From contig JACPKS010000046.1 of the NCBI GenBank assembly GCA_016186905.1, positions 1 to 64,000 of the forward strand: a stretch of 64,000 nucleotides of DNA, written 5' to 3'. The translations under genes and the position numbers were made by a program. The stretch comes from Deltaproteobacteria bacterium. GTDB lineage: Bacteria > Bdellovibrionota > UBA1018 > UBA923. This document shows positions 8,972-23,148 of the stretch, piece by piece. Positions within the stretch are counted from its first letter, which is position 1, and the number at the start of each line of letters is the position of its first letter. Under the pieces are notes generated by a model that ran no database searches, was not told the origin of the DNA, and was given only the letters and a program-made list of their open reading frames with translations.

Positions 8972-10552
8972 CTAAGCGACGGCTCGAGTGATCCCGAGCG
9001 ATCGATTGATGAAAAACTGCTGAATGATGCTCGTGATGCTGTTGACGAGCATGTAGAGCGTGAGCCCGGCGGGAAGCCAGAGCATCATGAATCCGAAAAT
9101 CAGCGGCATCATCGCCATCATCTTCTGCTGCATGGGGTCGGCGCCGGTGGTCGGCGTGAGCTTCTGCTGCACGAACATCATGAGCGCGAGCAGGATCGGA
9201 GTCACGAAGAACGGATCCTTCGCGGAAAGATCGCCGATCCATCCGAAAAACGGCTGTCCGTACAGGTCGATCGCGCCATAAAGCACGTTATAGAGCGCTA
9301 TGAAAATCGGCATTTGGATGAAAATCGGCAGACATCCGCTCATCGGATTGTATCCGCTCGACTTCATCATCTGCATCATCTCGCGGTTGAGTTTCTCCTT
9401 GTCGTCCTTGTACCTCTCCTTGAGCTTCTGGATCTGCGGCTGGATCTTCTGCATCTGCTTCATGCTCTTCATCGACTTGAAGGTGAGCGGGTAGGTGAGA
9501 ACCTTCACGAGCACGGTGAGCAGGATGATCGCAATGCCGAAGTTATGGACATACTGATAGAACCACTTGAGCGTCTTGAGCAACGGATAGGCGAAAACCG
9601 TGAACCAGCCAAAATCCACGGCCGCATCAAGGCCTTTGCCCGCGGCTTTCAACGTATCGACTTCCTTCGGGCCGTAATAATACCGAAGCGGAATTTGGAT
9701 GGATTGGCCTGGCAGACGATAGATCAGGCTCGCCGCGACTTCCTGCTCATTCAAGGGCCGAAGCTGAAACTGGGGGCGAACGACCGAGCCCCGATCCAAA
9801 AGCGCGCTCAGAAAATAGCGCGATGAAACGCCGGCCCACTTTCCTTCCCCGAGGTCTTCTTTGACTTCGCTGACGTCCGAAGGATCCCAATGTTCCATTC
9901 CGCCTGCCTTGCTGAACATCGCGGAACGTCTTTCGTTTTCGATCTTCGGCGTATTGCGAAGCGCTCTCAGTCCGAGAAAAACGTAAGCCGGCGGCGTCTT
10001 CTTGAAGCGGATCGTGAAATCGTGATCCAGAGAAAACTGGTTCGGGCGAAGCACGTAGGCGCGCTCAATGCTCACGCCCGGATCGTCATAAGACAAAACG
10101 ACCTGATCGAGCCCTTCCGCGTTCTTCCCGTCGCTCTTCACCGAATACCGCGCCGACGAGAGATAGGCCCACTCCGGCGACGGAGACGCGAGCTCGAGCT
10201 GAGCGCTTCCGCCGATTAACGTATCCAGATTCTCCGCCTTACGGCCCTTGTATTTCGTAAACTGAATCGCCGAAACGGTTCCGCCCAACGTATTGATCGT
10301 GACGCGATAATCCGCGTCGCCAAGCTCGACCGAGGACTGCGCCGGCTGGTCTTTGTCGTGTCGACGGGCGGATGCGACGGTCTTTTCCGCGGAAGGCGTC
10401 GCTGCCGCGCCGGATGGCGCCGCTGCCCCCTGATGCGGGGAAATCGCCTGCGGCGCGGTGGTCGCGGGTGGAAACCGCTTCGCGGTGTATTTCTGCCAGA
10501 GCAGGAAAATAAGACCACACAGGCCGATGGCGTAAATGACATTGCGATCCAC
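8972..10552 (-). CDS. yidC: Membrane protein insertase YidC
   Basis: Inserts and folds inner-membrane proteins, alone or with Sec. It has an N-terminal signal-anchor helix (residues 3-20), a Pro/Ala-rich linker and a large periplasmic P1 domain as in Gram-negative YidC. A C-terminal insertase domain follows, with a charged cytoplasmic hairpin (QKLKERYKDDKEKL) and hydrophobic segments, including GCLPIFIQMPIFIALYN. Length 526 aa. The start is GTG 10552, set by a GGAGG eight bases upstream; the frame upstream overlaps yidD. Part of the rpmH-rnpA-yidD-yidC-mnmE block. Confidence 0.95.
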   Translation of the reverse strand: MDRNVIYAIGLCGLIFLLWQKYTAKRFPPATTAPQAISPHQGAAAPSGAAATPSAEKTVASARRHDKDQPAQSSVELGDADYRVTINTLGGTVSAIQFTKYKGRKAENLDTLIGGSAQLELASPSPEWAYLSSARYSVKSDGKNAEGLDQVVLSYDDPGVSIERAYVLRPNQFSLDHDFTIRFKKTPPAYVFLGLRALRNTPKIENERRSAMFSKAGGMEHWDPSDVSEVKEDLGEGKWAGVSSRYFLSALLDRGSVVRPQFQLRPLNEQEVAASLIYRLPGQSIQIPLRYYYGPKEVDTLKAAGKGLDAAVDFGWFTVFAYPLLKTLKWFYQYVHNFGIAIILLTVLVKVLTYPLTFKSMKSMKQMQKIQPQIQKLKERYKDDKEKLNREMMQMMKSSGYNPMSGCLPIFIQMPIFIALYNVLYGAIDLYGQPFFGWIGDLSAKDPFFVTPILLALMMFVQQKLTPTTGADPMQQKMMAMMPLIFGFMMLWLPAGLTLYMLVNSITSIIQQFFINRSLGITRAVA

Positions 10553-10554
10553 TT

Positions 10555-10761
10555 TCAATTCCTCCCTGCGAACAATCGATTGCACGCGGCGATTCTCTTC
10601 AGGCCCAACCAGACCCCGCGCCCAAAGCCGCGCTCGCGCATCATCCTCTCGGCGTAGCGGCTGCACGTCTCCTCATACCGGCAGCGAACGTCGAACGCCG
10701 CCTGCACGGCGGGCGAGATGACGACTCTGTAAAATCGCAGCAGCAAGCCGACGACTTTCAT
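10555..10761 (-). CDS. yidD: Membrane protein insertion efficiency factor YidD
   Basis: Small amphipathic protein thought to assist YidC-dependent insertion at the inner membrane. The 68-aa product has the family pattern: hydrophobic FYRVVISPA near the N-terminus, then CRYEETCSRYA, G...G and a conserved C-terminal Cys. The ATG at 10761 overlaps the rnpA stop as ATGA, suggesting translational coupling; another in-frame ATG at 10770 is possible. It ends 2 bases before the yidC start. Confidence 0.9.
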   Translation of the reverse strand: MKVVGLLLRFYRVVISPAVQAAFDVRCRYEETCSRYAERMMRERGFGRGVWLGLKRIAACNRLFAGRN

Positions 10762-11090
10762 TTTTTCCATTCCCGCATCTGTCCGGCGAGACGGCTGACA
10801 AAGTCCCAGTTCATTTCTGGAGGAACCTTTATCACGATATTGAGATCCGCCGCTCCAAAAGATTCCCGTTGCAGGCGAAACCACTCGCGAACCTGTCGCT
10901 TAAGCCGCGCTCTCCATACCGAGCCGAGACGGCCCTTGAGAGTAATCCCCAGGCGCGCGGAATCCCGATCGTTCGCCTTCCAAAAAGCTTGAAACGTGGT
11001 GGCCCTGAATACTTCAGGACGGTCGAAAAGGCGGACAAACTGAACCCGCTCTGTCATACGACAGTTTTTTGAAAGCCCCTGCCTTCTCAT
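10758..11090 (-). CDS. rnpA: Ribonuclease P protein component
   Basis: Protein subunit of RNase P, which binds the RNA and matures tRNA 5' ends. It is 110 aa and strongly basic. The N-terminal LSKNCRMTERVQF is the usual L-x-R-x-F-like entry, and the RNR-like helix is read as GSVWRARLKRQVREWFR, where the family core R-N-x-x-K/R-R-x-x-R-E-x-F-R is kept except that Asn is replaced by Ala. ATG 11090 lies 8 bases after the rpmH stop, the standard arrangement. The family is poorly conserved; synteny makes the call firm. Confidence 0.9.
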   Translation of the reverse strand: MRRQGLSKNCRMTERVQFVRLFDRPEVFRATTFQAFWKANDRDSARLGITLKGRLGSVWRARLKRQVREWFRLQRESFGAADLNIVIKVPPEMNWDFVSRLAGQMREWKK

Positions 11091-11098
11091 TGACGGCT

Positions 11099-11245
11099 TT
11101 ATTTTCCGGCGACCGTCGGCACGAGGCGCTTGCGGCCCCTGCGGCGGCGACGGTTAAGAACTTTCGCGCCGCTGCTCGTGGACATGCGCGCCCGAAAGCC
11201 GTGCCTGCGGCGTTTTTTTCTGCTGGGCTGGTACGTACGTTTCAT
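11099..11245 (-). CDS. rpmH: 50S ribosomal protein L34
   Basis: Small basic ribosomal protein of 48 aa. The translation begins [14 protein letters not shown] and contains HGFRARM and GRKRL, which is diagnostic for L34; the last six residues (PTVAGK) are a short extension. The start is fixed by the universal MKRTYQPS beginning. No Shine-Dalgarno precedes the ATG on this strand; instead the transcript would read TATCCTCCTT just before it. First gene of the rpmH-rnpA-yidD-yidC-mnmE block, divergent from dnaA. Confidence 0.97.
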   Translation of the reverse strand: MKRTYQPSRKKRRRHGFRARMSTSSGAKVLNRRRRRGRKRLVPTVAGK

Positions 11246-11256
11246 AAGGAGGATAT

Positions 11257-11285
11257 TTTCTACGTGAAGCCCGCGCTTGTGTCAA
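11257..11285 (-). promoter_or_regulatory. Sigma70-type promoter of rpmH
   Basis: On the minus strand a consensus -35 TTGACA (11280-11285) is followed after exactly 17 bases by TAGAAA (11257-11262), two mismatches from TATAAT. Transcription would begin about 5-10 bases before the rpmH ATG at 11245, giving an almost leaderless transcript, which agrees with the missing ribosome site. Predicted from sequence only. Confidence 0.65.
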
Positions 11286-11373
11286 GAAAAGTCGCCTCTC
11301 CCGTTGCGGCTCTCTTGAGGTTCTGTTATTGGAATGCCTCGCACTCACGCAAGCAACTTTGAAACCGGGGCGT

Positions 11374-12906
11374 ATGACAAAAACCTTCAGCTGGCATGGT
11401 CTCATCGGTGAAATTTCAAAAAAAATCCCAGCGGAAAAGTTCCGCGCCTGGATCGAGCCCTTGGAGTTCGTGGAGCTCAACGAAACCGACCTTGTGCTCT
11501 CGGCATCCTACGATCTCGCCAAAGACTTGGTTCCGCAGCTTTTCAGAGGCATCTTTCACGACGTCCTTCATGAGGAATACGGGCTTCATCGCGAGCTGAA
11601 AGTCGAGCGTTCCAATTTCGAACGCGCGGCTTCCGATTCCAGCGCGATGCTCGCCGTAGCCGGGCCGGCCCAGAAGCACGCGGAGCCGGCCCCTCCGGCG
11701 GCCGAACCGCTCGCGCTCCCCGCCGAAGAATCGTTCGGGGCTGCCCTCGACGAAGAAGATAAAAGCCTTCTCGAGACGGGCGATCGCCCGGAAGCGCCCT
11801 CGATCGTCTCCGCGCGCGCGCTGCCGGCGACCGAGGGCTACTCGGCCCTTTCCGTGCGCGACCCGGCTGCTCCGGCCGTGCGAACCCTTGCGCAGCCGCT
11901 CAACCCGAAGCACACGTTCGATACATACGTCGTGGGGGCGAGCAACCAGTTCGCTCACGCGGCGGCGCGTGCCGTCGCCGAAAACCCCGCTCGGCAGTAC
12001 AACCCGCTCTTCGTTTACAGCAATGCGGGCCTGGGCAAGACCCACCTTTTGCATGCGATCGGAAATCACATCCTCAAGCTCAACCCCCGCGCGAGGATCT
12101 GCTATCTTTCCGCCGAAAAATTCGTGAACGACCTGATCGAAGCGATCCAGCACGGAAAGCAATCGCAGTTCCGCCAGAAATACCGCGAAGGCTACGACGT
12201 GCTGCTCATGGACGACATTCAGTTCATCGCCAACAAAACGACCAGCCAGGAGGAGTTCTTCCACACTTTCGACGCGCTCCACTCGTCGGACAAGCAGATC
12301 GTGGTCGCAAGCGACAAATTTCCAAAAGACATTCCGGGCCTTGAAGAGCGCATCCGCAGCCGCTTTGAGTGGGGCCTCGTCGTGGACGTTCAGATTCCGG
12401 ATATCGAAACCCGCATCGCGATTCTGCGCGCGAAAGCCGAACAGGACGACATCTTTCTTCCCAACGACGTCGCGCTCTTTCTCGCCTCGAACGTAAAAAG
12501 CAATATCCGTGAACTCGAAGGGGCGTTGTTGCGGATGGGGGCCAAGGCCTCTCTGCTCGGAGAAGAGATCAGCCTCGATCTCGCGCGCCAGGAGCTGAAA
12601 AATCTCATCAAGCAGCCCGCCGATACGATCGGGGCAGATGCGATTCTCGACGCGGTTTCCAAGCACTTCTCAGTCAAGATCTCGGAGATCAAAGGCAAGG
12701 ATCGAAGCCGCAAAATCTCGGTGCCCAGGCAAATCGCGATGTTTCTCCTGCGCAAGTACTGCAGGAAATCCTATCCCGACATCGGCGCGCTTCTCGGGGG
12801 AAAAGATCACTCGACGATCCTGCACGGCGTACGAATGATCACCGAAAACCTCGCAGCCGAGACCGAAATCAAGCAGCACGTCGAGCAGATCCAAAGCAGC
12901 TTATAG
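11374..12906 (+). CDS. dnaA: Chromosomal replication initiator DnaA
   Basis: AAA+ ATPase that binds DnaA boxes and opens the origin. Domain I is residues 1-90 (MTKTFSWHGLIG...). A long Ala/Pro/Glu-rich domain II follows to about 175. Domain III has Walker A SNAGLGKT at 216-223 and Walker B LLMDD at 277-281, plus the RIRSRFEWG segment with the arginine finger. Domain IV carries the DnaA-box-binding DHSTILHGVR. Length 510 aa. I start at ATG 11374 because the frame upstream has no DnaA homology. The gene borders the oriC-like spacer. Confidence 0.97.
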   Translation: MTKTFSWHGLIGEISKKIPAEKFRAWIEPLEFVELNETDLVLSASYDLAKDLVPQLFRGIFHDVLHEEYGLHRELKVERSNFERAASDSSAMLAVAGPAQKHAEPAPPAAEPLALPAEESFGAALDEEDKSLLETGDRPEAPSIVSARALPATEGYSALSVRDPAAPAVRTLAQPLNPKHTFDTYVVGASNQFAHAAARAVAENPARQYNPLFVYSNAGLGKTHLLHAIGNHILKLNPRARICYLSAEKFVNDLIEAIQHGKQSQFRQKYREGYDVLLMDDIQFIANKTTSQEEFFHTFDALHSSDKQIVVASDKFPKDIPGLEERIRSRFEWGLVVDVQIPDIETRIAILRAKAEQDDIFLPNDVALFLASNVKSNIRELEGALLRMGAKASLLGEEISLDLARQELKNLIKQPADTIGADAILDAVSKHFSVKISEIKGKDRSRKISVPRQIAMFLLRKYCRKSYPDIGALLGGKDHSTILHGVRMITENLAAETEIKQHVEQIQSSL

Positions 12907-13381
12907 GTCTTGTGGATGATCTCCTTGGTATCTTTCTTATACATGACTTATGCACAGATCTAATCCTCGCTCCGTATTAAAAAATTCTTCGAGTTTTCAA
13001 GGGGATAGCAAAATAGCCCACATATCCACAGGTTGCTTTAAACGCAGCCGTGCGCGGCGCGGCTGCCGGTGTCCATGGCTGTGGAAAACTTCCAACGCAA
13101 TTCATGTTTACCGCCTCACGTTCGTATAAATTCATCGGCTTTCCGAAGGGCCCGCGCTTGTGTGCGTATTCGTGTTGAAAACCTGTGGGTTCAATGGTTA
13201 ATAAATCGAAGATCAGGGGATATCCACAGATTGAGCGTTTGTCTGTCGTAATTTGTCTTCAAGGTTGCTGCGGCGGATTTCTCTTTAAGATTCGTGCGTT
13301 GGTTGTTTTGTTAACAGGATCCACAGCACTACTACTGCTTCTGTATTTATATATATATTGGAACTTAGGAGGGTGATGTTT
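12907..13381. other. oriC: Probable replication origin (oriC) between dnaA and dnaN
   Basis: A 475-base spacer without a convincing gene. It holds one exact DnaA box TTATGCACA (12948-12956) and several one-mismatch boxes: TGTGGATGA (12911-12919), ATATCCACA (13022-13030 and again 13220-13228) and TGTGGAAAA (13080-13088). A further TCCACA core is at 13320-13325. AT-rich stretches at 12969-12991 and 13342-13359 (alternating T/A) could be unwinding elements. Flanking genes mostly point away from it. The dnaN Shine-Dalgarno is at its right end. Location between dnaA and dnaN is typical for bacterial origins. Confidence 0.8.
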
Positions 13382-14490
13382 ATGAATTTCACGGTTTCGC
13401 GAGACGCGCTTCTTGAAGCTTTACAAAAAGTGCAAAGCGTCGTTGAAAAGAAAAACACCTTACACATTCTTTCCAACGTTTTGCTCGAAGTCGCGGATCA
13501 GAATCTTTTTCTCACGGCCACCGATCTTGAAGTCGGAATCAAGCTCTCGATTCCGGTGCAAGCCAGCGATGACGGGAAGGTCGCCGTCTCCGCCAAGAAT
13601 TTTTTCGAGATCGTCAAAGAGCTTCCGAACAAACCAGTTTCCATCCACAAGAAAGAAAACAGCTGGATCGAAATCTCCTGCCAAAAATCCAAGTTTAACA
13701 TCGTTGGTCTTGCTGCCGACGAGTTTCCGCCGCTTCCCGCTTTTGACAGCGGTAATTACCAGCAGGTCAACATGGCGACGGCGCGTGAAATGATCGATCG
13801 CACGGTGTTCGCGGTTTCCACCGATGAGACTCGCTATCACCTCAACGGCGCGTTCCTGGAGTCATTGGAGAACAATCTTCTCCGTATGGTGGCGACCGAC
13901 GGCCATCGTCTGGCGTACATCGATAAAGAACTGGTGTTGAACGGCGCCGATCAGTTCAAGCGGGGAATCATCATTCCCAAAAAAGGAATGGCGGAGCTTC
14001 GCCGCTTGCTTGACACCAAAGACGATTCGTTCAAGATGACCGTCGATAAGGGAAACCTTCTTGTAAAACTCGAAAAAGCGCTTTTGTTCATCCGCCTCAT
14101 CGAAGGCGAGTACCCTGATTACGAACAGGTCATTCCGAAGAACAATACGAAACGGATGACCCTGAATCGCGAAGAATTTTTGGGAAGTCTCAAGAGAGTC
14201 GCCCTGCTTGCCAACGAAAAGAGCCGCAACGTTAAATTTTCGCTCAAAGAAAGGGTGCTTACGATCTCATCGAGCAACTCGGATCTTGGTGATGCCAAGG
14301 AAGAGCTCGACGTCGAGTACGGAAACGACCCGATCGAGATCGGCTTCAACGCGAAGTATCTCATCGACTGCTTGACGATCCTCGATGTCGACAAGGTCAC
14401 GATCGACCTCAATGACAAATTGAGCCCGGGACTGCTTAAGCCGTTCGGCCGCGATGACTATACGTACATCGTAATGCCGATGCGCATCTG

Positions 14491-14491
<1 letters not shown>
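13382..14491 (+). CDS. dnaN: DNA polymerase III beta sliding clamp
   Basis: Ring-shaped processivity clamp that tethers the replicative polymerase. The 369-aa product begins MNFTVSRDALLEALQ and shows the three repeated clamp domains, with NVLLEV, DGHRLAY and a C-terminal YIVMPMRI. That terminal MPMR(I/L) is the family signature. The start is ATG 13382, 8 bases after AGGAGGG; an ATG six bases earlier is too close to it. The stop codon overlaps the recF start (TGATG), so the two are translationally coupled. Confidence 0.97.
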
Positions 14492-19065
<4,574 letters not shown>

Positions 19066-19096
19066 GGCGAAGGATTAAGGAAGACAAGGAATACGA

Positions 19097-21655
19097 ATGG
19101 AACAGGGAAACATCGAAAAAAACACCGTGATGGTGAACATCGAAGACGAGATGCGCGGGGCGTATCTCGACTACGCGATGAGCGTGATCGTCGGGCGCGC
19201 GCTGCCCGACGTGCGCGACGGCTTAAAGCCCGTGCATCGCCGCGTGCTGTACGCGATGTACGATCTCGGCAACAGCTACAACAAGGCGTATAAGAAGTCC
19301 GCGCGCGTGGTCGGCGACGTGATCGGCAAGTATCACCCGCACGGCGACACGGCCGTTTACGACACGATCGTGAGAATGGCGCAGGATTTTTCGCTGCGCT
19401 ATCCGCTCATCGACGGACAAGGCAACTTCGGTTCCATCGACGGAGATAGCGCCGCGGCCATGCGCTACACCGAAATCCGGATGGCTCGAATCACGGACGA
19501 AGTGCTCGCCGACATCGACAAGGAAACGGTGGATTCCGGGCCGAACTACGACGACTCGTTGCAAGAGCCGCTCGTGATGCCCGCGAAGATCCCGAATCTT
19601 CTCATCAACGGGACGAGCGGAATCGCGGTCGGAATGGCGACCAATATCCCTCCGCACAATCTCGGCGAAGTCTGCGACGCCGTAGCGGCTCTGGCGCGCA
19701 ACCCGAAGCTTTCGATTGATGAGCTTTCCGAATACGTAAAGGGTCCTGACTTTCCTACCGGGGGCTACATCTGCGGGACAGGCGGCATCAAGGCGGCGTA
19801 CCGCACCGGGAAGGGCGTGATTCAGACCCGCGCCAAGACCAAGATCGAAACCAGCAAAAAAGGCGGCAAGGAAGCGATCATCGTCACCGAGCTTCCCTAC
19901 TACGTGAACAAGGCCAGGCTCATCGAGAAGATCGCGGAGCTTGTTCGCGACAAGAGAATCGAGGGGGTATCCGACCTTCGTGACGAATCCGACCGCACGG
20001 GCATGCGCATCGTGATCGAGCTGCGCAAGGGCGAGAACTCCCAAGTCGTCCTCAACCGCCTCTTCAAGCTCACGCAGATGCAAGAGAGATTCGGCATCAC
20101 GATGCTCGCGCTCAACCACAAGCAGCCGAAGATTTTCAACCTGAAGGAAATGCTCCATGCGTTCATCGAGCACCGTCGCGAGATCGTCGTGCGCCGGACG
20201 ATTTACGATCTCAAGAAAGCCGAGGCCCGCGCGCATATTTTGGAAGGCCTGAAGAAGGCCGTCGAGAACATCGATGCGGTCATCGCGCTGATCAAAGCCG
20301 CGAAAGGCCCGGATGAGGCGCGCGAAGGCCTCATGGCGAGATATTCTTTCTCGGAATTACAGGCCCAGGCCATCCTCGACATGCGCCTGCAGCGCTTGAC
20401 GGGCCTGGAGCGCGACAAGATCGTTCAGGAATACAAAGACACTCTGGCGCTCATCGAACGCCTGAAGACGATCCTGGGCTCGGACAAGCTCGTGCTCGAC
20501 ATCATCGTGGACGAGACCGAAGAGATCAAAAAGACCTACGGAGACAAGCGCCGCACCGAGATTCTCGAGGAAGCCGCCGAAGACATCGCCGATGAAGACC
20601 TTATCGCCGACGAAGAAATGATCGTCGCGATCACGAACACGGGTTACGTGAAGCGTTCGAGTCCATCCATCTATCGCAGCCAGCGCCGCGGCGGCAAGGG
20701 CGTGAAAGGCATTACGACAGGCGAAGAGGATTTCGTCACGACCATGTTCCGCACGACGATGCTGAGCTATCTGCTCTGCTTCACCGACAAGGGCCGCGTT
20801 CACTGGCTCAAGGTTTACAGGATTCCGGAAGGCTCGCGCGCGTTCAAGGGCAAGGCGATCGTTAACCTCCTTAGCCTCGCGACCGGCGAGAACATCAAGG
20901 CTATTTTGCCGGTGCGCGAGTTCCGAGAAGACCAATTCGTCGTGATGGTCACGCGCAAGGGCGTGATCAAGAAGACGAACCTCGCGGAGTACTCCAATGT
21001 TCGGAACATGGGCATCACCGCGATGTCGTTTGATCCGGGCGATGAGCTCGCCGCGGCGAAGCTCACCAGCGGCAAACACCACGTTTTTATCTGCTCAAAG
21101 AGCGGGATGAGCATTCGCTTCGACGAAGCCGATGCGCGCGCGATGGGACGTACGGCCCGCGGAACGCGAGGAATGGACCTCGAGAGCGGCGACGAAGTCG
21201 TGGGCGTGGAGGTTCTCGACCCCGAGGTTGCCAAGGGGATCACGATCCTCACGGTGACCACGCTCGGTTACGGCAAGCGCACGGAGCCAGAGGAATATCG
21301 GATCCAGTCGCGCGGCGGCAAGGGCATCATCACGATGCGCACGATCGACAAGACGGGCGTGGTGATGGGCACAAAGGCCGTGACGGACAAGGATGATCTC
21401 ATGATCATCACGAACAAGGGCCAGACGCTCAGGACCAAGATCGCCGAGATCCGCGAAACGGGCCGCGTAGCGCAAGGCGTGAAGCTCATCAACCTCAATG
21501 AAGCCGAAAGCGTGGTCGGTATCGAGTTGCTGGCGGAGAATGGAGACGAGGACGAGGGCTGTGCGCCGACGGATTCGGGAAACGGGAACGGCGCTCCGGC
21601 AGAATCCGGGGGAATGAACGCGCTGGGCGACTCCAGCGGCCCTACGGTCCATTAA
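19097..21655 (+). CDS. gyrA: DNA gyrase subunit A
   Basis: DNA-cleaving subunit of gyrase. The active-site Tyr124 lies in AMRYTEIRM. The quinolone-determining region reads [11 protein letters not shown] with Thr85 and Asp89 (E. coli positions 83 and 87); Thr is a common natural residue there. The GyrA-box of the C-terminal beta-pinwheel is QRRGGKG near residue 534, and it distinguishes gyrase from topoisomerase IV. Length 852 aa with an acidic, Gly/Ser-rich tail. The ribosome site AAGGAAGACAAGG precedes the ATG. Confidence 0.96.
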   Translation: MEQGNIEKNTVMVNIEDEMRGAYLDYAMSVIVGRALPDVRDGLKPVHRRVLYAMYDLGNSYNKAYKKSARVVGDVIGKYHPHGDTAVYDTIVRMAQDFSLRYPLIDGQGNFGSIDGDSAAAMRYTEIRMARITDEVLADIDKETVDSGPNYDDSLQEPLVMPAKIPNLLINGTSGIAVGMATNIPPHNLGEVCDAVAALARNPKLSIDELSEYVKGPDFPTGGYICGTGGIKAAYRTGKGVIQTRAKTKIETSKKGGKEAIIVTELPYYVNKARLIEKIAELVRDKRIEGVSDLRDESDRTGMRIVIELRKGENSQVVLNRLFKLTQMQERFGITMLALNHKQPKIFNLKEMLHAFIEHRREIVVRRTIYDLKKAEARAHILEGLKKAVENIDAVIALIKAAKGPDEAREGLMARYSFSELQAQAILDMRLQRLTGLERDKIVQEYKDTLALIERLKTILGSDKLVLDIIVDETEEIKKTYGDKRRTEILEEAAEDIADEDLIADEEMIVAITNTGYVKRSSPSIYRSQRRGGKGVKGITTGEEDFVTTMFRTTMLSYLLCFTDKGRVHWLKVYRIPEGSRAFKGKAIVNLLSLATGENIKAILPVREFREDQFVVMVTRKGVIKKTNLAEYSNVRNMGITAMSFDPGDELAAAKLTSGKHHVFICSKSGMSIRFDEADARAMGRTARGTRGMDLESGDEVVGVEVLDPEVAKGITILTVTTLGYGKRTEPEEYRIQSRGGKGIITMRTIDKTGVVMGTKAVTDKDDLMIITNKGQTLRTKIAEIRETGRVAQGVKLINLNEAESVVGIELLAENGDEDEGCAPTDSGNGNGAPAESGGMNALGDSSGPTVH

Positions 21656-21662
21656 GACTCGC

Positions 21663-22469
21663 ATGCGATTATGGCGAGTCATATGCTTTGTTTTCGCAGC
21701 GACGTTCGTCGCTGCGTGTAATGTCCAAAGCGGAAAGAATCACTACATCCTTGCCGAACGCCTCTTCGGAGACCGCAAATACGCGGCTGCCGTGCAGGAA
21801 TTCCAGAAGATCATCGAAAGCGATCCGCATGGCGTTCTCGCGCAGCAGGCGCTCTTTCGCGTCGGAATGATCGAGATGCTCTATCTCAAGGCATATGCCG
21901 ACGCGGTGAAAAGCTTTCGCCAGTTCGTCTTGCTCTCTCGAAACACGAAGCTCGTCTTTCAGGCCGAGAAAAACATGGGCGAAATCCTGCTGCTCAGGCT
22001 CGAGGATTATCGACCGGCCGTCGAGCAGTACCGGAAGCTTCTCGAGAAATATCCCGACTCGCTGGAACGCGATTTTTTTCTGCTGCGGCTCGCGAAGGCA
22101 TACTACGGAGCGCTCGATTTTCAGAAGTCAATCGACGCTTGCCGCGAGCTCGTGAAGCAGCATCCGAAGGGCGAGCTCGTTGCCGAGGCGCTCTATCATA
22201 TCGGGAATACTCTTTTCACCAGGGGCGACTGTGACGAGGCGGTGAAAGTGTTCAAGGAGGTTTTGGATCGACACCCCAAGTCGCGCCAAGCGGTGTTTGC
22301 GGGATTCGGAATGGCCAACTGCTTCGAAGAGCTTGAAAAACCCGGCGATGCTCTGGCGGCTTACCGAAGCATCCTCGACCGGCACCCCTCTCGCCAGATC
22401 GTGGAGGCCAAGATTCGGCGGCTGTCGGAAAAACAACGCCATGCTGAAAAAAAACCACACCGGCGATAG
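21663..22469 (+). CDS. TPR-repeat outer-membrane lipoprotein (BamD/YbgF-like)
   Basis: Predicted lipoprotein of 268 aa. The N-terminal signal ends in the lipobox VAAC with Cys19, followed by Asn. The mature part is a run of about six tetratricopeptide repeats (for example GDRKYAAAVQEFQKI and KSIDACRELVKQHPKGELVAEALYHIG). Such repeats mediate protein contacts in envelope assembly. BamD has five TPRs and a similar size, so a role in outer-membrane assembly is possible, but identity is not established. It starts 7 bases after gyrA and precedes the F0 genes. Confidence 0.8.
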   Translation: MRLWRVICFVFAATFVAACNVQSGKNHYILAERLFGDRKYAAAVQEFQKIIESDPHGVLAQQALFRVGMIEMLYLKAYADAVKSFRQFVLLSRNTKLVFQAEKNMGEILLLRLEDYRPAVEQYRKLLEKYPDSLERDFFLLRLAKAYYGALDFQKSIDACRELVKQHPKGELVAEALYHIGNTLFTRGDCDEAVKVFKEVLDRHPKSRQAVFAGFGMANCFEELEKPGDALAAYRSILDRHPSRQIVEAKIRRLSEKQRHAEKKPHRR

Positions 22470-22518
22470 CCGTATTGACCGCGTAATTTCCGAATGCTAA
22501 CCAGTGGATGGCTACAAA

Positions 22519-22758
22519 ATGGACGATAACCGAAATGTATTTCGGGGCATTGCCGTCGGGTTTGCCGCCGTGACCGAAGCGGTAGGCTGCAGCTTGGGCG
22601 GTTTTGCGATCGGATATTTTCTCGACAAATGGATCGAGAAAACGAAGCCCTGGCTTACGGTCGCGGGGGCGTTGTTCGGATTGAGCCTGGGGTTCTACCT
22701 GCTCTATAAAATTTATATCCGCGAAAGCGGAGGCGATGGCTCTGGTGAGTCGAAATAA
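22519..22758 (+). CDS. atpZ: AtpZ/AtpI-like ATP synthase accessory membrane protein
   Basis: Short protein of 79 aa with two transmembrane segments (about 12-36 and 46-66) separated by a charged hinge (DKWIEKTKPW), the layout of AtpZ/AtpI family proteins encoded before F0 genes. These assist c-ring assembly or ion supply in some bacteria. GTG 22504 is an alternative start five codons upstream. The next gene is a second small protein of the same functional class. Confidence 0.75.
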   Translation: MDDNRNVFRGIAVGFAAVTEAVGCSLGGFAIGYFLDKWIEKTKPWLTVAGALFGLSLGFYLLYKIYIRESGGDGSGESK

Positions 22759-22764
22759 GGCGGA

Positions 22765-23148
22765 ATGGGAATGCGCACGTCGGAAATGCTCAAGTTCATC
22801 AGCAAGGCGATGGTCGCGTATGGCGCGGTGGGCGCGGCTCTCATGCTCCAGTTCGCGGCATCCTGGGCCTGGGCCTCTTTTCTCGCGGGCTGGACCGTGA
22901 GCTTTGTGAATTTCGAGTTGCTCAAGCGCATCGGACTGGTGCTTGGACCGCTCCTTACCACGGGCGGCAGGGTCAGCCGGATGATCTACGTGCTCGCGGT
23001 TGCGAAGTTCCTGTTTTTGGGATTAGTGCTTGCCTTTTTGGTTCTGACAACCCATGTTCAGGGAATTCCCTTTTCATTGGGGGTACTTGCGGTATTGTTC
23101 GCGGGACTCGGACTTGGAATAAAAGAAGCGATTTATGCACGAACATGA
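22765..23148 (+). CDS. atpI: ATP synthase subunit I (AtpI)
   Basis: Membrane protein of 127 aa with about four hydrophobic segments, matching the ATP synthase I family that accompanies F0 operons and helps assemble the c ring. It overlaps the atpB start by 14 bases. A second in-frame ATG six bases downstream (22771) could also be used. Assignment rests on size, topology and position. Confidence 0.75.
   Translation: MGMRTSEMLKFISKAMVAYGAVGAALMLQFAASWAWASFLAGWTVSFVNFELLKRIGLVLGPLLTTGGRVSRMIYVLAVAKFLFLGLVLAFLVLTTHVQGIPFSLGVLAVLFAGLGLGIKEAIYART

Noticed and set aside
8639-9826. 395-aa open frame on the plus strand across mnmE and yidC
   Set aside because: Low-complexity His/Arg-rich translation opposite two confirmed genes.
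19097-21655. Thr at the GyrA quinolone position as a resistance mutation
   Set aside because: Thr is wild-type at this position in several bacteria and Asp89 is unchanged; no inference about resistance is justified.
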